Shown: positions 49,601 to 61,271 of the stretch, piece by piece
Layout of the letters: each line of letters opens with the position of its first letter
Numbering within the stretch: the first letter of the stretch is position 1
Assembly (NCBI GenBank): GCA_018894105.1
Contig: CM032133.1
Span: 18,490,501 to 18,554,500, forward strand
Length of the DNA: 64,000 nt
Source of the DNA: Jacaranda mimosifolia
Lineage: Eukaryota > Streptophyta > Magnoliopsida > Lamiales > Bignoniaceae
Reading direction: 5' to 3'
The notes under the pieces: generated by a model
Databases searched by the model: none
Told to the model about the DNA's origin: nothing
The model's input: the letters and a program-made list of their open reading frames with translations, nothing else
Program-made: the position numbers and the translations under genes

Positions 49601-52155
49601 AGTATTGATCACCACCTAAACCATTCAAATTGTCATTTGGTCAATGAGGACCAAAATTATTGTAGTAACGTAAGATTGGAACTATAAAAAAAATTGGAGA
49701 AGAGAGACTTTGCTTGTGGAAAGTTCTGTTAGCAATATTGGAGTCTTCTTGGCTATCAACATTGGAAAGTGACCTCAGCTAAATTTTCCAATCAGCAATT
49801 TTTTTTTTTTCGATTCTAAAATTTTTAAGTCCTGCAATGCTATCTTCAATAAATTGGATCCTCATTTTTCAAAAGACCATTTCAATAGTCCTAATCTTGT
49901 AATTTTTCCATTTAAAACATATAAATATGACACTGCTAAAAGAACTTTAGTTGATGGATTTTAGTCTTGCTAGGGTTCTTATCGGTGCTTATGGTGACTT
50001 ATTGATGCTTATGAATTTTAATAGTCCTCTTATACATAAAAGGTGACAATTTATAAAACATCTCTTTCCTCTACGTTTTCTCTTTGAAAATAGAAATTTA
50101 TCAACTTTTATTTATTTCAACACAAAAATATTTTTTATTTTCATTTTTAATTTCTCCTGAACTTATACTATTATTTCATTATCACATCAATCAAATTCAA
50201 ATTTGATTTGACATAAAGTACCTACTATTATTTTAAAATTAATAAAATATATGCATATTTTAAAAAATAAATCTTTTGAAATATTAAAATAAATCATCAA
50301 AATTTTCAATCTATATCTATCCTAATCATTGTTTTCAGACAAAACATCCAAGTACAATTTTATTTTCATTTCTCTTGGAATTATACTATTATTCTATTAT
50401 CACATTAATTAAATTCAAATTTGATTTGACATAAAGTACCCACTATTATTTTAAAATTAATAAAATATGCATATATTTTAAAAAATAAATCTATTTAGAT
50501 ATTAAAATAAATAATCTAATTTCAATCTATATCTACAAGACAAAACATCCAAATACAATTTCATTTTTATTTCCAAAATTATAGCTAACTTTTCAACTTT
50601 TGAAAATGATGGAAACAAAAAATAAAAATGAAAACATATCAAACAAGCCTTTGTCCGGTTTTATTTTGGCAAATCATTTTTCAATTTAGGAAATAAAATC
50701 AAATATTTTAGAGCATTCAACCGCAAAATATTTTCAAAATGCCATTCTTCTCATTTCCTAAAATAAATTAATATAATTTAGCGCATATATATATATATAT
50801 ATATCTTTCCACGTTACAATTATGTATACATAAAAATACTAATACAAACTCACATTTTTACTGAAATAATCAATGAAAAAGTACTAACTTGACTCTACAA
50901 TTCAAAAATTATCCTACCAAAATAAAATCAAACATTCATTAATTATCCAAAATTCATTCTTCCAAAACATTTTGTTCCAAAACAAAACCAAATAGACCCT
51001 GAGAACTTGTACATTTTATACGCACATGTTATAGTTATGAAAGTATATTTTGTGAATAATTCATTAGCTGAAAGTAAGATAAGCATTGAAGTAGATATTT
51101 TATCTATTTTGAATGTCTAGATCATCAAGAGCTCTTTTTTATTCCTCTCTGAATTTGTCTCGGGAGACATTCTAAGACGTACCCTTGAAGACTGAAGGGG
51201 CAGAAAGTTTCAATTTTGATCTTTTCTCAAACATGTAAGCTCTGCCAATTGTTAATTAATCTACAAAATCACTGTTATATCAAGAGACAAGAATCATGCT
51301 GTCTATATTGTCCCACAAATTATTAAATTCTAACCGAAAAACTCATATACACCGATTGAGAAATTAAGTAGAGTTTAATTGCACACCTTTAGGCGGGAGT
51401 CCAGGATCAGCATAATATTTTTGTTTCTTTTTTTTCCTCGAACAGATTAGGCAGATAATGATACATGCAAGAAGCACAACTCCCCCACTAACAATTCCAG
51501 CAATGATAGCTACATCTGAAGTTGAATCAGACGGTGGGGATGAAGCACTAGGTGGAAGCGGTGGACCACCTGCAGCAGTCTTGTTATCTGAAGGTGAGCG
51601 TGGAGGGCGAGGAGGGGGCGGAGGTCTTTGTGAAGCAATAGCATTTGGTGGCGGTGGAGAAAAGGTAGGCGGCGGAGGCGAACCACTTAGAGGAGGGGGG
51701 TTGTTAGGAACCGGCGGAGAGGAAGTGGCGGACGGCGGCGGAGGCGAGCTGCTTGGAGGTGGAGGTGAGGCCGATTCTGAAGGTGGTGGGGCTTGAGGTT
51801 GTGCAGGTGTAGATGTCGGAGATGTGGGTGGGGGTGAAGCAGAGTCAGGTGGGGGTGGAGAAGTTGGTGGCGGAGGAGGAGGTGGGGAGTCTGGAGGCGG
51901 AGGGGAAGGGTCCGGCGGAGGTGATTCTGGTGAGGGCTGCGGCGACGATGGTGGGTCTGGTGGAGGGGGTGATGTTGTGGGGTCCGGTGGAGGGGATGAT
52001 GTACTTGTGGGGTCTGGCGGCGAAGATTCAGGCGGCGGAGAGGAGGGAGATGGAGGTGTCGGCGGCGGCGACTCTAAGGTTTCGGAATCGGTTGGTGGAG
52101 CTGCGGTTTCATTATTAGCACCCTCTGATGGAGATGTCTCAGGAGATGAAGCCAT
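46629..52155 (-). CDS. PERK: PERK proline-rich receptor-like kinase, 8 exons, intact
   Basis: PERKs are plasma-membrane Ser/Thr kinases with an extracellular proline-rich domain thought to sense the cell wall. Exons: 52155-51387, 49615-49055, 48423-48337, 48223-48153, 48050-47974, 47597-47450, 47345-47181, 46856-46629; all GT-AG, phases consistent, giving 2106 nt or 701 aa. Residues 1-210 are Ser/Pro-rich with S-P-P-P repeats and no clear signal peptide, as usual for PERKs; 215-238 is a transmembrane helix followed by R-K-K-K-K. The kinase has G-Q-G-G-F-G (about 364-369), catalytic Lys about 385, H-R-D-I-K-A-A-N (Asp about 481), D-F-G (499) and A-P-E-Y, so it is an RD kinase with all key residues. 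The kinase and the conserved C-terminal N-A-D-M-M-K-F-R resemble the Arabidopsis PERK4-7 clade. Intron 1 is 1.77 kb and holds a MITE. Confidence 0.95.
50645..50999. mobile_element. small MITE in PERK intron 1
   Basis: About 350 bp with ends CCGGTTTTATTTTGG at the left and CCAAAACAAAACC near the right, an imperfect inverted repeat of the kind seen in other elements here (GGTTTT-TTTTGG). Boundaries approximate and target duplication not established. Confidence 0.55.
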
Positions 52156-52929
52156 TCAACAGACACCAGAAAACTCCACTTTCTCCCACAAAACTGCACA
52201 ATCTTAGCACACCTGATATATATATATCTATCATGAAGATGAATAGTACATAATAAATAATTAGTTACCAAGAAGAATATCATCAGACAAAGAATTATTG
52301 GAAAACAAAAACATATGAACCTCGTCAACTAAGTATCCTACATTCTCTTTCCCACAATAATGATCAAACATGATTGATTTCCTGTGTTGTTTTTTCTTTT
52401 TTTTTCTGTTTTCTGTTTGGATAGATACAAAATATTTACCTGAATTGAGAAGATTGAAGGCCTTCAAAGGTAAGACAGAGAAATGTTTCTTGCCATCTTA
52501 CAAAGGGCTACCCGGATTTTAGCCTTCCTATAAAAAAGGTTCGCTTTCTTTTCTCTCTCTCTAAAAGTTACCTCCCATTTTGGTAGGAAGTTAGTTATTC
52601 CTCATACCAATTTGTCACTAGGCTTCTTATGTTTCTCTTTTCCTTCCTCCATCTCTGTCCTCTCTTTCAGTTTTTATTTTATTTCATATTCCACTTAATC
52701 AATAAATAGTATATTAAATATTTTTTTTTATAAAAATAACTACTTTTAAATAAAACGCATTCGGCATAATCTCATGAAACAGAATAAAAAATATATTTTT
52801 TTATTAAAATAGAGAATCCAAAGCCCCTCTTATAATTATTGATTTAACTTAGATAATCTTAATTTTCAAGGTTTCTTTAAATATAAAAAAGAAACATTGT
52901 AAAAATAGGACCATAAAAATACTCATTTG

Positions 52930-53102
52930 TCAAAAGAGGATCAAAATTATAGGAGGCAGTAAAATAAGATTGAAAATTAAAAAATTAAAAAGGACAAGGT
53001 TCTTCGAGAAACTTATCAAGCCCTTCATCCTCTTTCCATATTTTCTCTGATCTATTCTCTGATCTAGCGCACCCCAAAGTTCTTTTGTAGAAAATGTGAA
53101 TA

Positions 53103-53134
<32 letters not shown>

Positions 53135-53230
53135 ATATATATATCATACAAAGTATTTGATAATGCTAACAAAATTCTACTATGACATAAATAATCTTTT
53201 ATCATTTGAATAATCAGAAGTTCCTTCTTT
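52930..53230 (-). pseudogene. copia gag fragment split by a TA microsatellite
   Basis: The minus strand reads I-L-L-A-L-S-N-T-L-Y-D, then a TA-rich tract translating as alternating I/Y/C, then S-T-K-E-L-W-G-A-L-D-Q. L-S-x-x-L-Y-D...A-K-E-L-W-x-A-L is the copia gag (UBN2) signature, normally with about six residues between the halves. No LTR belongs to it. Confidence 0.75.
53103..53146. repeat. (TA)n microsatellite within gag fragment
   Basis: TA dinucleotides with two interrupting ACATA units. Confidence 0.92.
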
Positions 53231-53784
53231 TCCTTTATCTTTAGATGCCTTAGGATTAGAGATCACATAAATCAAACCCACAGTTGCCAAACACTAACAC
53301 ATTGTTTTTGCCATCTACGAAAATTATAGCCAGAAAATCTTTCTACTTTGATGGAATTAAAATCTTCAAACTTTCCAATTAATGTTACTATTTTTTTAGT
53401 GTGTATGAATTCTACTCTAAAAATATTGAAACTTTTGATTTATAACACACACTAAAATAATTAATAAACAAACAATAAACAAAACAATTTTAAGAAAAAA
53501 AATCCAGTTCAAGGTGTGCTCTCAAACTACTCTCAATTTCAAGTATAATGCTATCTAGGTGCAAATGGAATTCGATGTTTACTTTCAAAATACAATGAAC
53601 TTTCAACAATTCTTGATGTGAATTACTCCAACAAAAATCTCCACAAACTTGACTATTCTCACAACCGGCTTATTTGATAAAGACACTCAAAGTGTCTATA
53701 GAATTTCAAGAATGTAGAAAATATATTTATTAAAGAAGACTTTGAATCAATGCAAAGAGAATGCATTTTTATGTGTCTTTTTCA
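53231..53784. other. spacer, nothing recognised
   Basis: AT-rich sequence without a supported gene or repeat boundary, ending at the target duplication of the next element. Confidence 0.5.
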
Positions 53785-53789
53785 ACTAC

Positions 53790-54073
53790 TGTTAGAGTGC
53801 TTAGATTGGAGAGGATGAAGGCTAAAGAAAAATCTGGAGAGAATATGAGTGTCAAGCTACCATGCAATCCGAGTGGGTGTGTGAAAAAGAGTGAATAATT
53901 GTATATGCCAGAAGGGGTTATACATCATATATATACAAGGGAGAGTAGCACAGTCACGCGTGTAGTTATGCTAACTAATTCTGTTATGCTAGCAAAGAAT
54001 CTATAACTAACTAAGCTAGGGAAAATAAATGAAGAAAATGAAACCCTAACTAACAAAACTGAAAGTTCTAATA
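53790..54073 (-). repeat. 3' LTR of the 2.1-kb copia element
   Basis: About 284 bp; nearly identical to 55624-55928 apart from scattered substitutions and a short gap near AAACCCTAACTA. Confidence 0.92.
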
Positions 54074-54077
54074 CCCC

Positions 54078-55560
54078 CCCTTCAAGGTGGACGATGGGGG
54101 TTTCGAATGGCCATCTTGGAAAGGAGAGGCAATAGTGTTGAGCTCGGTAAAGCCTTAGTAAGGACATCTACCAGTTGATTGCCAGAACGCATGGGAAGGA
54201 GCTTGATGGTTCCAGTAGAAACTTTTTCTCTAACAAAGTGACAATCTATTTCAATATGCTTTGTACGTTCATGGAACACAGGGTTCGTGGCAATATGTAA
54301 AGCAGCTCGATTGCCACAGAATAAAAGGGCGGGTGCCGCAGTATGGATGCGAAAGTCGTGAAGAAGTTGCTGGAGCCAAGTAATTTCACTTGCAGTAGCA
54401 GCAAGGGCCCTATATTCGGCTTCAGGACCTGGATATTATCTGTTGCTTCTTGGATTTCCAGGATATAAGGGACTCGCCGAGGAACACTCAAAAACCTGTG
54501 GTGGATCGTCGGGTCTCTGGGCATGATGCCCAATCGACGTTAGAGAAGGCCATGAGCTTTTGGGATGAATGAGCTGGAAAATAAAGGCCCTGGCCAAGAG
54601 TGGATTTGATGTAGCGAAGCAGGTGATGGGCAGCCTATAAATGTGGCGTACGAGGGGCAGCAACAGATTGACTAGGGCGATGCACGAAGAAGGTGATGTC
54701 TGGTCTAGTGAGTGTAAGATAGAGCAGGCGGCCGATCAGGCGTCTGTACTGAGAGGAGTCAGTTAAGGGTTCGCCATCGATTGAGTTCAGTTTGCTGTGA
54801 GGATCAAGGGGGACGCTAGCAGGTTTAGTGGCAAGGAAACCCGTATCTTCTAGTATCTAAAGAGCATAGTGTCTTTGAGAGATGAAAATTCCAAATGGAG
54901 ATCTAGCAATCTCAAGCCCCAAGAAATATTTCAATGTGCCAAGATCACAGAGTTTGAATTGCTACTGAAGAATGGTTTTGAGCTTGGCATTTGCATTAGA
55001 GGATGGATCGGCAATGATGATGTCGTCAACGTACACCAATATAGCAATGAATGATTGATCAGAACCTCTTGTAAACAGATTGTGATCAACTTGAGATTGA
55101 ACAAAGCTAAGGCGGAAAAGCACTGTAGAAAGTTTGGAATACCATTTCCGTGACGCTTGTCGGAGACCATAAAGAGCCTTGTGTAGTTTACAGACTAAAC
55201 GATCAGAAGAGTGCTGTGGAGATGATACGGGGGCGTAGCCGGGAGGAAGCTCTATATAGACTTCTTCAAATAAGTCTCCGTCGAGAAATGTGTTATTGAT
55301 GTCAAGTTGAGCTAAATGCCACTGCTTTGCTGCAGCAAGGGCAATGAGACTTTAACTGTAGAGAACTTAGCCACGGGTGAGAATGTATCCAAGAAATCGA
55401 CACCAGCCTGTTGCGTATAGCCCTTTGCAACGAGCTGTACTTTGTGTCTATCAACTAATCCATCTGCTCGAAGCTTCAGTTTGTATATCCACCTGCAACC
55501 AACAACATATTTACTAGGGGGGAGGGGAACCACACTCCAAGTGTGGTTGGATATTAGTGC
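54078..55560 (-). pseudogene. copia reverse transcriptase-RNase H remnant
   Basis: Starts with W-I-Y-K-L-K and [13 protein letters not shown] (55533-55312), continues after a frameshift with L-D-I-N-N-T-F-L-D-G-D-L, Y-G-L-R-Q-A-S-R-K-W and catalytic Y-V-D-D-I-I-I (near 55015-55040), then Y-R-R-L-I-G-R-L-L-Y-L-T and the RNase H W-A-S-C-P-E-T-R-R-S-T-T-G near 54490-54540, ending with the conserved D-V-L-T-K-A-L near 54150. Stops and frameshifts are spread through it. Only about 40-70 bp separate the primer site from RT sequence. Confidence 0.9.
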
Positions 55561-55623
55561 CTGTATTACTGAGCGGTGATAAAGGAATCACAGCGGTGAG
55601 GCGGAAGGAGTTCACTGATACCA

Positions 55624-55928
55624 TGTTAGAGTGCTTAGATTGGAAAGGAGGAAGGCTAAAGAAAAATTTGGAGAGAATATGAGTGTCAAGCTACCATGCA
55701 ATCCGAGTGGGTGTGCGAAAAAGAGTGAACAATTGTATATGCCAGAAAGGGACTATACATCATATATACAAGGGAGAGTAGCACAGTCACGCGTGCTGCT
55801 ATGCTAACTAATTCTATTATGCTAGCAAAGAATCTATAACTAACTAAGCTAGGGAAAATAAATGAAGAAAATGAAACCCTAACTAAGCAATGCAGAAACC
55901 CTAACTAACAAAACTGAAAGTTCTAATA
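55624..55928 (-). repeat. 5' LTR of the 2.1-kb copia element
   Basis: About 305 bp, with an extra AAGCAATGCAGAAACCCTAA-type segment compared with the 3' LTR. Confidence 0.92.
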
Positions 55929-55933
55929 ACTAC

Positions 55934-56432
55934 AAAGAAACATATATAGAATTAACAACCTCTTTAAAATAGATACATTTTCTTTTGTAAGACACAGTTT
56001 GAAAGAAAAGATATAACTTTTGATAGAGAATTTTTAATTTTTTCTATTTTTATTTTATTTTAGAAACACATGTTATTCATATTCCAGTGTTAAATATTAA
56101 TTGCACTTGCTATTATGATATATATTTGAATCAAGAAGTTGGTAAAAGGAATTTTCATGAGATATTATGAGAGTAACTAAGACCTATCATAGTAGTTTGG
56201 ATGGGAAATAGAAATAAGTACTTCTCATTCTCAATGAGGAACTAATAGGGATTCAGGAAGTTCACTTGAGTCTCCTTTCTTTTTGTGCTTTCATCGAAAA
56301 TATTTAAAGGTCTATCTTTTTTGACATCATATAACATATAAAACCTATTATATATAGGTAGTATAAAAGTAATAAGAACGTAATAGTTCTTGTAGTTGAG
56401 CATAGATGTAACATGAGTTGGGAGATGGGATG
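55934..56432. other. AT-rich spacer, nothing recognised
   Basis: No gene or repeat boundary supported. Confidence 0.5.
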
Positions 56433-56693
56433 TGTAGAGAATATTTCTATAGAATGTAGCTAAGTTAATTGTCCATCAGTTAGCTAGCTTCAATTAGTCA
56501 GTTAGCTTAAATGCTTAGTTAGTTATACTTTTTTGTTAATTAGCGTGATTAATAGTACAATATTCAACTATAAATACAGCGGCACGGTCTATAAATAAAT
56601 AGATAGAGAAGTGTATAAACTTCTATTGCACATTTTGAGTAAAATGGAGTCACTTTTATCCTCTCTCTCACACCCAAAATTTGGATTTTCTCA
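56433..56693 (+). repeat. 5' LTR of the outer copia element
   Basis: 261 bp from TGTAGAGAATA to TTTTCTCA. It lacks the MITE present in the 3' LTR: the corresponding place reads CTATAAATACA. Confidence 0.88.
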
Positions 56694-56710
56694 TGGTATA
56701 AAAGAGATAC
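56694..56710 (+). promoter_or_regulatory. degenerate copia primer binding site
   Basis: TGGTATAAAAGAGATAC directly follows the LTR and resembles TGGTATCAGAGC with an internal change. Confidence 0.6.
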
Positions 56711-56759
56711 TGATCCATCTAAAATAGAATGATAGGACCATATTGTAGGTCTACCTAAA

Positions 56760-57700
56760 GCCAGTGATCAATAATAGGAAGAAGAACATAGCATGGGACG
56801 AGGAAGGGAATTGGAGCTAGAGGAGTTTGGAACTTACAGGAAAATAGAAGTAGAAATGGCGATGGAAATCTATTACACCTTCAATCCTTAGATCATCTAG
56901 GTATAATCCTTATCCCTACTCCATTGAATGTCAATAACTACCTAGCTTAGTGTCATTGCATGGAGATTGCATTGGGAGCGAAGGTCAAGTTAGGGTTTAT
57001 AAATGGGAAAATGCATTATACCATAAGAAGATTATGAGGATTTTGAACAATGGAATAGGGTAGACTGTATAATGCAATCCTGGATACTGAATTCCATTTC
57101 TAAAGATACAATAGATGCATTCTTCTTCACTACTTTTGCTAGAGAATTATGGTAGGAGTTGGAAGAAAGATTTAGTGAATGCAATGGTTCATTTGCTATA
57201 TTAGTTGTAATAGGGAAATTAGTCTGTGGCATGGTACTACACCAAATCCAAGAAATTATGCAATGAACTACATGCTTGATGCTTGTACCAAAAATATATT
57301 GTAGATTAGCTAAGCAAGTAGTGGAATGTAACTCATCTAGTAGACTGATCTATTTTTGATGAGGTTGAATGATGGATATGACCATATAAGGAGCCAAGTC
57401 CTTGTCATGGAACCTTTTTCAATAGTGAACAAAGCTTATTCAATGATACTAAGAGTTGAGAAGCAACGAGAAATACATATTGTGTTTAATAATAAGTTGG
57501 ATAATGCAGCATTGTCGACCAATAGCCAACTTTCTAGAAAACTTTGTAGTGAGGTCTAGCCTCTTGAGATTGGAGAAGCTAGGGCATAAGAAGGTAGATA
57601 ATTCTAGCTTGCACTGTTCAAATTGCAATTACAGTAGACACACCAAGGTGACATGCTTCAAGATACATGGAAAACCATACTAGTACAAGGAGCTCATGGA
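56760..57700 (+). pseudogene. copia gag of the outer element
   Basis: The best-preserved part, from 57356, reads R-L-N-D-G-Y-D-H-I-R-S-Q-V-L-V and N-K-A-Y-S-M-I-L-R-V-E-K-Q-R-E, the typical plant copia gag block. The zinc knuckle C-S-N-C-N-Y-S-R-H-T-K-V-T-C follows at about 57609-57650 in a shifted frame. The upstream half is interrupted by many stops. Confidence 0.8.
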
Positions 57701-57923
57701 GGTGAGGGGCATATTTGGACCCAAACATGCAACCAATATAGTTGCTATGTTAGCTAAGAATGAGCTGGGGAAGGAGAATAGAATAACTAGTAGAATGACA
57801 AAATTTAAGATATTATACAACATGAAGTGAATAGACTCATGAAAAGAAATGCCATAACTGAAGGAAGTATGGTGAATATGGTGCACTTCCATGAATTTGT
57901 ACGTACCATTCTACACCACTTTA

Positions 57924-57972
57924 TGTTGGATATGTTAGGGAACTAGAGTTAGAAATTTGATTGGTTCTTGTT
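57924..57972 (-). repeat. 3' LTR terminal fragment of nested copia
   Basis: Matches the inner end of the 5' LTR (GTTGGATATGTTAGGGAA with C/T differences after it) for about 45-49 bp, then stops. Confidence 0.88.
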
Positions 57973-57975
57973 TGC

Positions 57976-60900
57976 AGAAAGCGGTGTAGCAATAGTCTTG
58001 CAACTTTGCATTAATTTTTAACTTCTTTAGTATGTTCTTAGTGTATTTCTTTTGTGACACAAAGGTACCATCATTTTCTTGTGATACTTAGATGCCCAAG
58101 AAATAGTGCAGCAATCCAAGGTTGCTCATTTCAAATGTCTTCATAATGTCTTTCTTTAATTCTTTAATTTTAATTTCATTATTTCCTATGAATATAAGAT
58201 CATTAACATACAAGGAGACAAGACTATATCATTCTTACCTTAGTTCTTGACATAGAGAGTTGGCTCCTTTGACTCCTCCTGAATCCTTCACTGACAAAAT
58301 AGCTATCAATTCGACTGTACCAAGCTCTTGGTGCTTGTTTGAGGCCATATAGGGTTTTCTTTAACTTAAGAACTTTTTCTTCATTCCCTTTAGAGATGAA
58401 TTCCTATGGTTGTTCCACGTATATTTCTTCCTTAAGAAATCTATATAGGAATGCTGATTTTATGTCGAGTTGATAAAATTTCCAATTCTTTTGTGCTGCT
58501 AAAGCAATAAGAGCTCTTATGGTGTCTAACCAAGCGAATGGAACAAAAGTCTCATTGTAGTCAATGCCCAATAGCTGCAAGTAGCCTTTTTCCACCAATC
58601 GTGGTTTATGTTTTTGAATAGATCCAACAAGATTCAGTTTTTTCTTTAAGACCCATTTGACTTCGATCACCTCTTTGTTAGGAGGTCATTAAGCTAGTTC
58701 CCATGTTTGATTTTTTCCAATCATATAGATCTCCTCCTGCATTGCTTTTCTCCAAAACTCGTGCTTGAATGCTTCTTTGAAGGTCTTTAGTTTTGATGTT
58801 GTAAAGTTGCATGTTTCATATATCTCACTGAGTGGTCTACTTTTTCTGGATGCCTCTCTGAAGATGATGCCTCGTCAATTTCATTTCAAAGAGATGCGAC
58901 TGATGAGTCAAATCTTAGAGTTGTTGGTAAACTAAGTGGAGAACTTTTTGTCTCATTTGTTTCTCTATTGTGATCATCTGTTTTTCTTCTTACCTTGGTG
59001 ATGGTGTCTCTTTGAATTTATTCTTTTTCCCAATTCCAAGAGGCATCTTCATCAAACTCCACATCTCGACTAATAATGAGCTTTTTAGTTTTTAGGTTGA
59101 AGATTCGATATCCTTTAGATTGAGAAGTGTATCCAAGAAAGATTCCTTTCTTGGTCTTCTCCTCAAGCTTGTGCCTTTTTTCTATTGGAATATGAACATA
59201 ACAAATGCATCCAACTACCCGAAGGTGTCGAGTTGATGGCATTTTTCCACTCCAAGCTTTGATTGGAGTTTTGTTTTTAATTGCTTTAGTTGGACACCTG
59301 TTGAGTATATAGACTGCAGTATATACTGCTTCTGCCCAAAATATCTTTGGCATGCCTTTTTCTTCTAGTATAATTCTGGCCATTTCCATCACAGTTCTAT
59401 TTTTTCTTTTAGATACTCTATTTTGTTCTTGAGTGTAATCGATAGTGAGTTGATGATCAACTCCTTCTTCTTCACAAAACTTGTCAAATTGTCTAGAGTT
59501 GTAATCTTTCCTTCAATCACTTCTCAGGATTTTGATTTTATGGCCATTTTGTTTCTCAACAAAGTTTTTAAATTTCTTAAATATAATAAATACTTCTAAT
59601 TTTTCATGCAGAAACAGACCCAAGTCGTTCTAGAATAATCATAAATGAAGAGAATAAAATACCCGTGTCCTCTGTAAGATGTTGTTCTCATGGGTGCACA
59701 AACATCAATATATATAAGCTCCAATACTGCTTTTGCATGCCAAGATTTCCCATAGGGAAAGGACTTATGATATTGTTTTCCTTGTAAACAAGCTTCGCAT
59801 ATTTCTTCTTTTCCAAGAATTTTCGGCAAATCTTTTATCATGTTGTGTTGATAAAGAAATTTTATTCCTTGGAGATTAAAGTGTCCCAACCTTCGATGCC
59901 GAAGCAGTGATTCATCTTCCTGTGCTTTCATGGCTTTATCTTTTGGGTAATCCCATAAAATAGGAAAACTCCTTTGATTTTAGTAATGACTATTGTTTTG
60001 TTTCTATAGTCAAATATGGTACAATAATCTCCTTCAAAATTTAGAGTATAATCTTTTTCCATCATCAGGCCAACACTTAGTAAATTTGTGTCCAAACTAG
60101 GAACAAATATTACATCTTTGATGAGTTTAGTACCTTGATTTGTGTTAGTTGCTATATTGCCTTTTCCTTCAGCATTAACTATTGTGCCATTACCAAGCTT
60201 GATTTGTGATTTTCTATTTGTGTTTATTTCAGTAAAAATCTTCTCGTTGCAGGTCATGTGGTTACTACAACCACTATCAAGGAACCAAATGTCATTCTTC
60301 GGTGCTAAAGCATCTTAACTTATGTAAAATAAGTGATCCATTTTTTCTTTAAAATAATTAGAATGATGTTTCTTTTTGGATCGACAATCATTCTCTTCAT
60401 GTCCAAACCTCTTACATTTTTGGCATTGAGGTTTTCCACAAAAATAACAATCTTTCTCTAAATGATTAGTCCTTTTGCAATATCGACATGGCGGATATTT
60501 TCCCATTCTATTTTTCTGAAATCTCCTTCATTTTCATTTTTCTAGAACTTTCCCACTTATAGAATTTTCTTTATATTTCTTATCATAATTCTTAGATTTT
60601 TGAGATTGGAATTTTAGTTTGAACTGAAAAGCATTTTCCAACGGCTTTCTTCCTTAGTCTTTTTTCATATGCTTCGAGGGAACCCACCAATTTTGTTAAT
60701 GTCAGCGTGGCAAGATCTTTGTTTCTTCAATAGTTGTTACTATCGGATCATATTTTTAAGTAATACTAATTAGTATTTTTTCAATGATCTTTTTATTTGA
60801 AATATCTTCAGCAAGGGTTGTCAATTGATTAACCATCTCAGTTAGTCTAGCATAATATTTTTCTATGGTTCTGAATCCTTCATTTTGATATTCTCAAAAT

Positions 60901-61254
60901 CTCTTCAAAGAGTTTGAAGTTTGATTCAACATACCTTGGAATTGCCTTCGAACTCCTCCTTCAATGTATCTTGTGCTTCTTTAGTACTTTTAGCACCTCT
61001 AATTCTTGGAAATATTTGATGCACTAATGCCATTTGGACGTCGTAGAGAGTTGTATAATCTTTCTTCTTTTGTTCCTTTAATGTTCTCTGATTAGCTTCT
61101 AATGTAGCATTTTCTGGGATAGTAATCCCATCTTCAACAATGCCCCATAAGTTTTGAGATAGAAAATACGTCTTCATTTTGATTGTCCAATAACCATAAT
61201 TTTCTCAGTTGAAAACTGGTAGTGGAATACTGTTGCTTGGAAAAATGGTTACCA
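57976..61254 (-). pseudogene. nested copia gag-protease-integrase-RT remnant
   Basis: Minus-strand order: gag N-Y-G-Y-W-T-I-K-M-K (about 61170-61200) and N-L-W-G-I-V-E-D-G; a knuckle-like Cys-rich block near 60506-60400 (C-R-Y-C-K...H-L-E-K-D-C and a second C-Q-K-C-K-R-F-G-H-E-E-N-D-C); protease region 60257-59928; R-R-L-G-H-F-N zinc site and E-A-C-L-Q-G-K-Q at 59931-59596; integrase W-A-E-A-V-Y-T-A-V-Y-I-L-N-R-C-P-T at about 59280-59345; RT with V-E-K-G-Y-L-Q and D-I-K-S-A-F-L at 58670-58404, and Y-V-N-D-L-I-F near 58205-58225, where the catalytic D-D has become N-D. Frameshifts and stops throughout. Confidence 0.88.
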
Positions 61255-61271
61255 TAGCAAAAGCAATATTT

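Larger units (their letters stand above)
53790..55928 (-). mobile_element. internally deleted Ty1/copia element with two LTRs and ACTAC target duplication
   Basis: LTRs at 53790-54073 (3') and 55624-55928 (5') are highly similar, and ACTAC flanks both outer ends (53785-53789 and 55929-55933). The primer site TGGTATCAGTGAACTCC directly follows the 5' LTR on the minus strand (about 55607-55623), and a G-run polypurine tract (about 54074-54080) precedes the 3' LTR. The interior holds only RT and RNase H, so gag, protease and integrase are deleted. On the minus strand the LTRs start TATTAG rather than the usual TGTTAG. Confidence 0.92.

Noticed and set aside
51458..52207. Long Gly/Glu-rich open frames on the plus strand
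   Set aside because: They are antisense shadows of the proline-rich PERK exon 1; CCN-rich codons give open GGN frames on the other strand.
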